The translations under genes were made by a program, and so were the position numbers. Under the pieces are notes generated by a model. That model saw only the letters and a list, made by a program, of their open reading frames with translations, searched no databases and was not told the DNA's origin. This document shows positions 62,252-64,000 of a stretch of DNA of 64,000 nucleotides, piece after piece. Positions within the stretch are counted from its first letter, which is position 1. Each line of letters opens with the position of its first letter. This DNA comes from Halobacterium litoreum (GTDB taxonomy: Archaea > Halobacteriota > Halobacteria > Halobacteriales > Halobacteriaceae), in NCBI RefSeq assembly GCF_021233415.1, contig NZ_CP089466.1, forward strand, positions 744,001 through 808,000, read 5' to 3'.

Positions 62252-62416
62252 ATGGCACAGATTCGCGCACCGTCCGAGCGAACGTGTACGGACTGCGGAC
62301 GGTCGGAGCGGTGGGACCGGGCGGACCGACACTGGAAGGTAGACGGCGAAGAGGGCGACGTCTTCTGCGTACACGCGTGGGACGTGACGGGGTCGTTTAC
62401 GACGGTCGAGAAGTGA
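62252..62416 (+). CDS. HEWD family small zinc-type protein
   Basis: This 54-residue haloarchaeal protein contains TCTDCGRSERWDRADRHWKV, with CxxC, and VFCVHAWDVTGSF. It matches the HEWD protein family, which has no known function. The ATG is at 62252; a longer frame is a shadow. Its last 20 bases overlap the convergent HTH gene. Confidence 0.8.
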   Translation: MAQIRAPSERTCTDCGRSERWDRADRHWKVDGEEGDVFCVHAWDVTGSFTTVEK

Positions 62417-62609
62417 GGTAGCGCTCGCCGTCGCGGGCGACGAGGCCGCGGTTCTGGAGGGTTCGCAGGACGCTGAACAGCGTTATTCTCGGCACGTCGA
62501 GGTCGGCGTGCAGTTCGTCGACGGTCGCGCTGTCCCGGGTCGTCAGCGAGAGGTACACCAGTTTCCCGCGCGGCGACTCCACCGATGTCGGCACCTGTCG
62601 TGTCGTCAT
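62397..62609 (-). CDS. Small winged-helix regulator
   Basis: This 70-residue protein is essentially one helix-turn-helix: SPRGKLVYLSLTTRDSATVD, LHADLDVPRITLFSVLRTLQ, NRGLVARDGERYLT. Similar mini-regulators are common in haloarchaea. GATAATTG about 29 bases before the ATG fixes the start. The 3' end overlaps the HEWD gene by 20 bases. Confidence 0.82.
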   Translation of the reverse strand: MTTRQVPTSVESPRGKLVYLSLTTRDSATVDELHADLDVPRITLFSVLRTLQNRGLVARDGERYLTSRPS

Positions 62610-62634
62610 TCGTCACCCGACGAAACTACTTCGA

Positions 62635-62642
62635 CAATTATC
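62635..62642 (-). promoter_or_regulatory. TATA-like box for the small winged-helix gene
   Basis: GATAATTG (minus strand) is centred about 29 bases before ATG 62609. Read on the plus strand, CAATTATC may also serve the divergent acyltransferase. Confidence 0.5.
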
Positions 62643-62706
62643 AATGTGTGGTTCGACGCAAGTCGAAACAGGTGGGTTGATTGCGTCCGGCGTCCAATCC
62701 GGTGTC

Positions 62707-63201
62707 GTGCCGACGCGCCACGACCGACTCGACCGACACCCGACGCCCGGCCTCGGCAACTCCCTGCGCCACTGGCCGGACGCCAAGCACCCGCTTCGCG
62801 TCGTCGTCAACTACGTCGCCATCGTCCTCGCGCGCGTCTCCCCGAGCCTCCGCCTGAAGAACTGGCTGCTCCGGCGCATCGGCGTCACCGTCGGCGCGCG
62901 CGCCTCGTGGGGCCTCGAATCCACGCCCGACGTCTTCTGGCCGGAACTCATCACGGTCGGCGAGGACGCCATCGTCGGCTACGACGCCACCCTCCTCTGT
63001 CACGAATTCCTCCAAGACGAATACCGCACCGGCGAAGTCGTGCTCGGCGACCGGGCCATGATCGGCGCGGGCGCAATCGTCCTCCCCGGTGTCGAAATCG
63101 GCGACGACGCCCAGGTCGCCGCCAACTCGCTCGTCACCGAGGACGTCCCCGAGGGCGCGACGGTCGCCGGCGTCCCCGCCGAACCGGTGGCCCGCGACTA
63201 A
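62707..63201 (+). CDS. Left-handed beta-helix acyltransferase (hexapeptide repeat)
   Basis: This 164-residue acetyltransferase-like protein begins with a helical membrane-proximal part (RHDRLDRHPTPGLGNSLRHW, HPLRVVVNYVAIVLARVSPS) and continues with hexapeptide repeats (ITVGEDAIVGYDATLL, GEVVLGDRAMIGAGAIVLPG, GDDAQVAANSLVTEDVPEGA). It probably acetylates a sugar or lipid precursor. GTG 62707 is chosen because similar proteins begin near RHDRL; ATG 62644 lies on the TATA-like box. It overlaps the convergent membrane gene by 4 bases. Confidence 0.88.
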   Translation: MPTRHDRLDRHPTPGLGNSLRHWPDAKHPLRVVVNYVAIVLARVSPSLRLKNWLLRRIGVTVGARASWGLESTPDVFWPELITVGEDAIVGYDATLLCHEFLQDEYRTGEVVLGDRAMIGAGAIVLPGVEIGDDAQVAANSLVTEDVPEGATVAGVPAEPVARD

Positions 63202-63761
63202 CTCGCGCGCTCCACGTCACGCGCCGCGCTCTCGTTCCGACTCCCCGGTACGAACACCCCGACCGCCGCCAACCCCATCACGCACGCCAGCACGCCGCCC
63301 AGCGACAGCGCCCCGACCGTCCGCAACACCGGGTCGACCGACACGCCGCCCGCCAGCGACGCCAACGCGAACCCCGCGACCGACACCACCAGCCCGTACC
63401 GGGTCACGCGGAACTCGGTCGCCGCGGCGTACCAGAACGCCCGCACGCGCCGCCCGACCGACCCGTCGCCGCTCGCCGCCGACGCCACGTCCGCCGCGCC
63501 CGCCGCCGCCAGCGACGCGGCCGCGAACCCGAACACGCCACCCGCCGCGAACAGGTACGCGCCAGTCGGCGGCGACACGGTAAACGACCACGCCGCCGCA
63601 CTCGACACCAACACCCCGGCCGCGGCGACCCACCGAGTCCACGCCCGCCCCGCCGCCGCAGACGCCCACGAGCGAATCCCCGCGTCGCCGACCACCGCGT
63701 ACGAAGACGCTGCGAACGCCACCACTCCCGCGACCGTCACCGCCCAGTTCAGGCCGCTCAT
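63198..63761 (-). CDS. Haloarchaeal membrane protein of unknown function
   Basis: This 187-residue protein has five or six hydrophobic helices rich in Ala, Gly and Val, with loops containing Arg (TRWVAAAG, VGRRVRAFWYAAATEFRVTRYG). The ATG at 63761 overlaps the stop of the upstream MscS gene (ATGA), so it is made together with the channel. No family recognised. Confidence 0.75.
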   Translation of the reverse strand: MSGLNWAVTVAGVVAFAASSYAVVGDAGIRSWASAAAGRAWTRWVAAAGVLVSSAAAWSFTVSPPTGAYLFAAGGVFGFAAASLAAAGAADVASAASGDGSVGRRVRAFWYAAATEFRVTRYGLVVSVAGFALASLAGGVSVDPVLRTVGALSLGGVLACVMGLAAVGVFVPGSRNESAARDVERAS

Positions 63762-64000
63762 TCTCGCACCAACACCACGCCGCGCCGGAACACGAGGTGG
63801 TTCGGAAGGACGTACTCCCGGCCGTCGTCCTCCACGCGAGTCACGAACACGTCCACCTCCTGGACGATGCCCTCGTGCTCGCCGATGGCGACCCGGTCAC
63901 CGATGCCGTAGGGCTGTTTCAGGAGCAAGTAGACGCCCGCCGCCGCCGACGTCAACATGTGGCGGGTCGCGACCACCGTGAACACCACGAGCGCCGCGAG
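63758..64000 (-). CDS. MscS family mechanosensitive channel (C-terminal part, cut by window edge)
   Basis: Only the last 80 residues are inside the window. They contain the pore helix and start of the beta domain typical of small MscS channels: LTSAAAGVYLLLKQPYGIGDRV, then IVQEVDVFVTRVEDDGREYVLPNHLVF. The channel releases solutes on hypo-osmotic shock. The gene continues upstream beyond base 64000. Its stop overlaps the following membrane gene by 4 bases. Confidence 0.9.
   Translation of the reverse strand, partial: LAALVVFTVVATRHMLTSAAAGVYLLLKQPYGIGDRVAIGEHEGIVQEVDVFVTRVEDDGREYVLPNHLVFRRGVVLVRE

Overview
The window comes from a halophilic archaeon (class Halobacteria). The sequence is GC-rich, the proteins are strongly acidic, and nearly every gene belongs to a family typical of haloarchaea: HemAT, TbsP, a halocyanin, amphi-Trp and HEWD proteins, DUF7344-type winged helix, DUF5784, a Bat-type HTH regulator and Htr8-like transducer. 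Many genes have a TATA-like box 26-32 bases before the start codon and little or no leader, also typical. The codon style is uniform, and there is no rRNA, CRISPR array, transposase or obvious foreign island, so this looks like chromosome. Genus cannot be fixed; a Halobacterium-like relative is a reasonable guess.

Layout. 1-8 kb: a minus-strand block with ribosome rescue factors (RqcH, pelota), a coupled solute-binding lipoprotein and histidine kinase, HemAT (cut by the window edge) and a ZIP metal transporter. 8-16 kb: SurE, an inverted-repeat hairpin element filling the space between two convergent genes, a YcaO enzyme, TbsP, a CHAT-type caspase-like protein, then GlyA and FolD (one-carbon metabolism). 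16-26 kb: an esterase, an RND exporter, DUF1028, citrate synthase, a candidate small RNA, a PadR regulator and an AI-2E family permease. 26-32 kb: a cation block (CaCA antiporter, P-type ATPase, VIT-like protein, DUF211, MgtC/DUF4010 membrane protein). 32-50 kb: housekeeping and sensing genes, including an Htr8-like transducer, halocyanin, MutY with an in-frame palindrome insertion, thymidine kinase, a degenerate RecJ-like protein, Elp3, DUF63, Lrp and an IMPase.

50-57 kb is the most unusual part. A tRNA-Leu gene is followed by partial copies of its 3' end interspersed with perfect hairpins. Next to it is a gene cluster with three paralogous exported proteins carrying SipW/TasA-type signal regions, a membrane-bound winged-helix protein, an archaeal-type signal peptidase I and a Thr-rich secreted protein. 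I read this as a candidate TasA-like extracellular fibre (bundling-pilus) locus with its own peptidase and regulator. Two of the three subunit genes are preceded by a nearly identical structured leader.

57-64 kb: conserved haloarchaeal proteins, an XPD/Rad3-type helicase, a Gfo/Idh/MocA oxidoreductase, small Zn and HTH proteins, a hexapeptide acyltransferase and the C-terminal part of an MscS channel.

Positions and motifs come from direct reading. Family names come from recognition of sequence motifs, not database searches.
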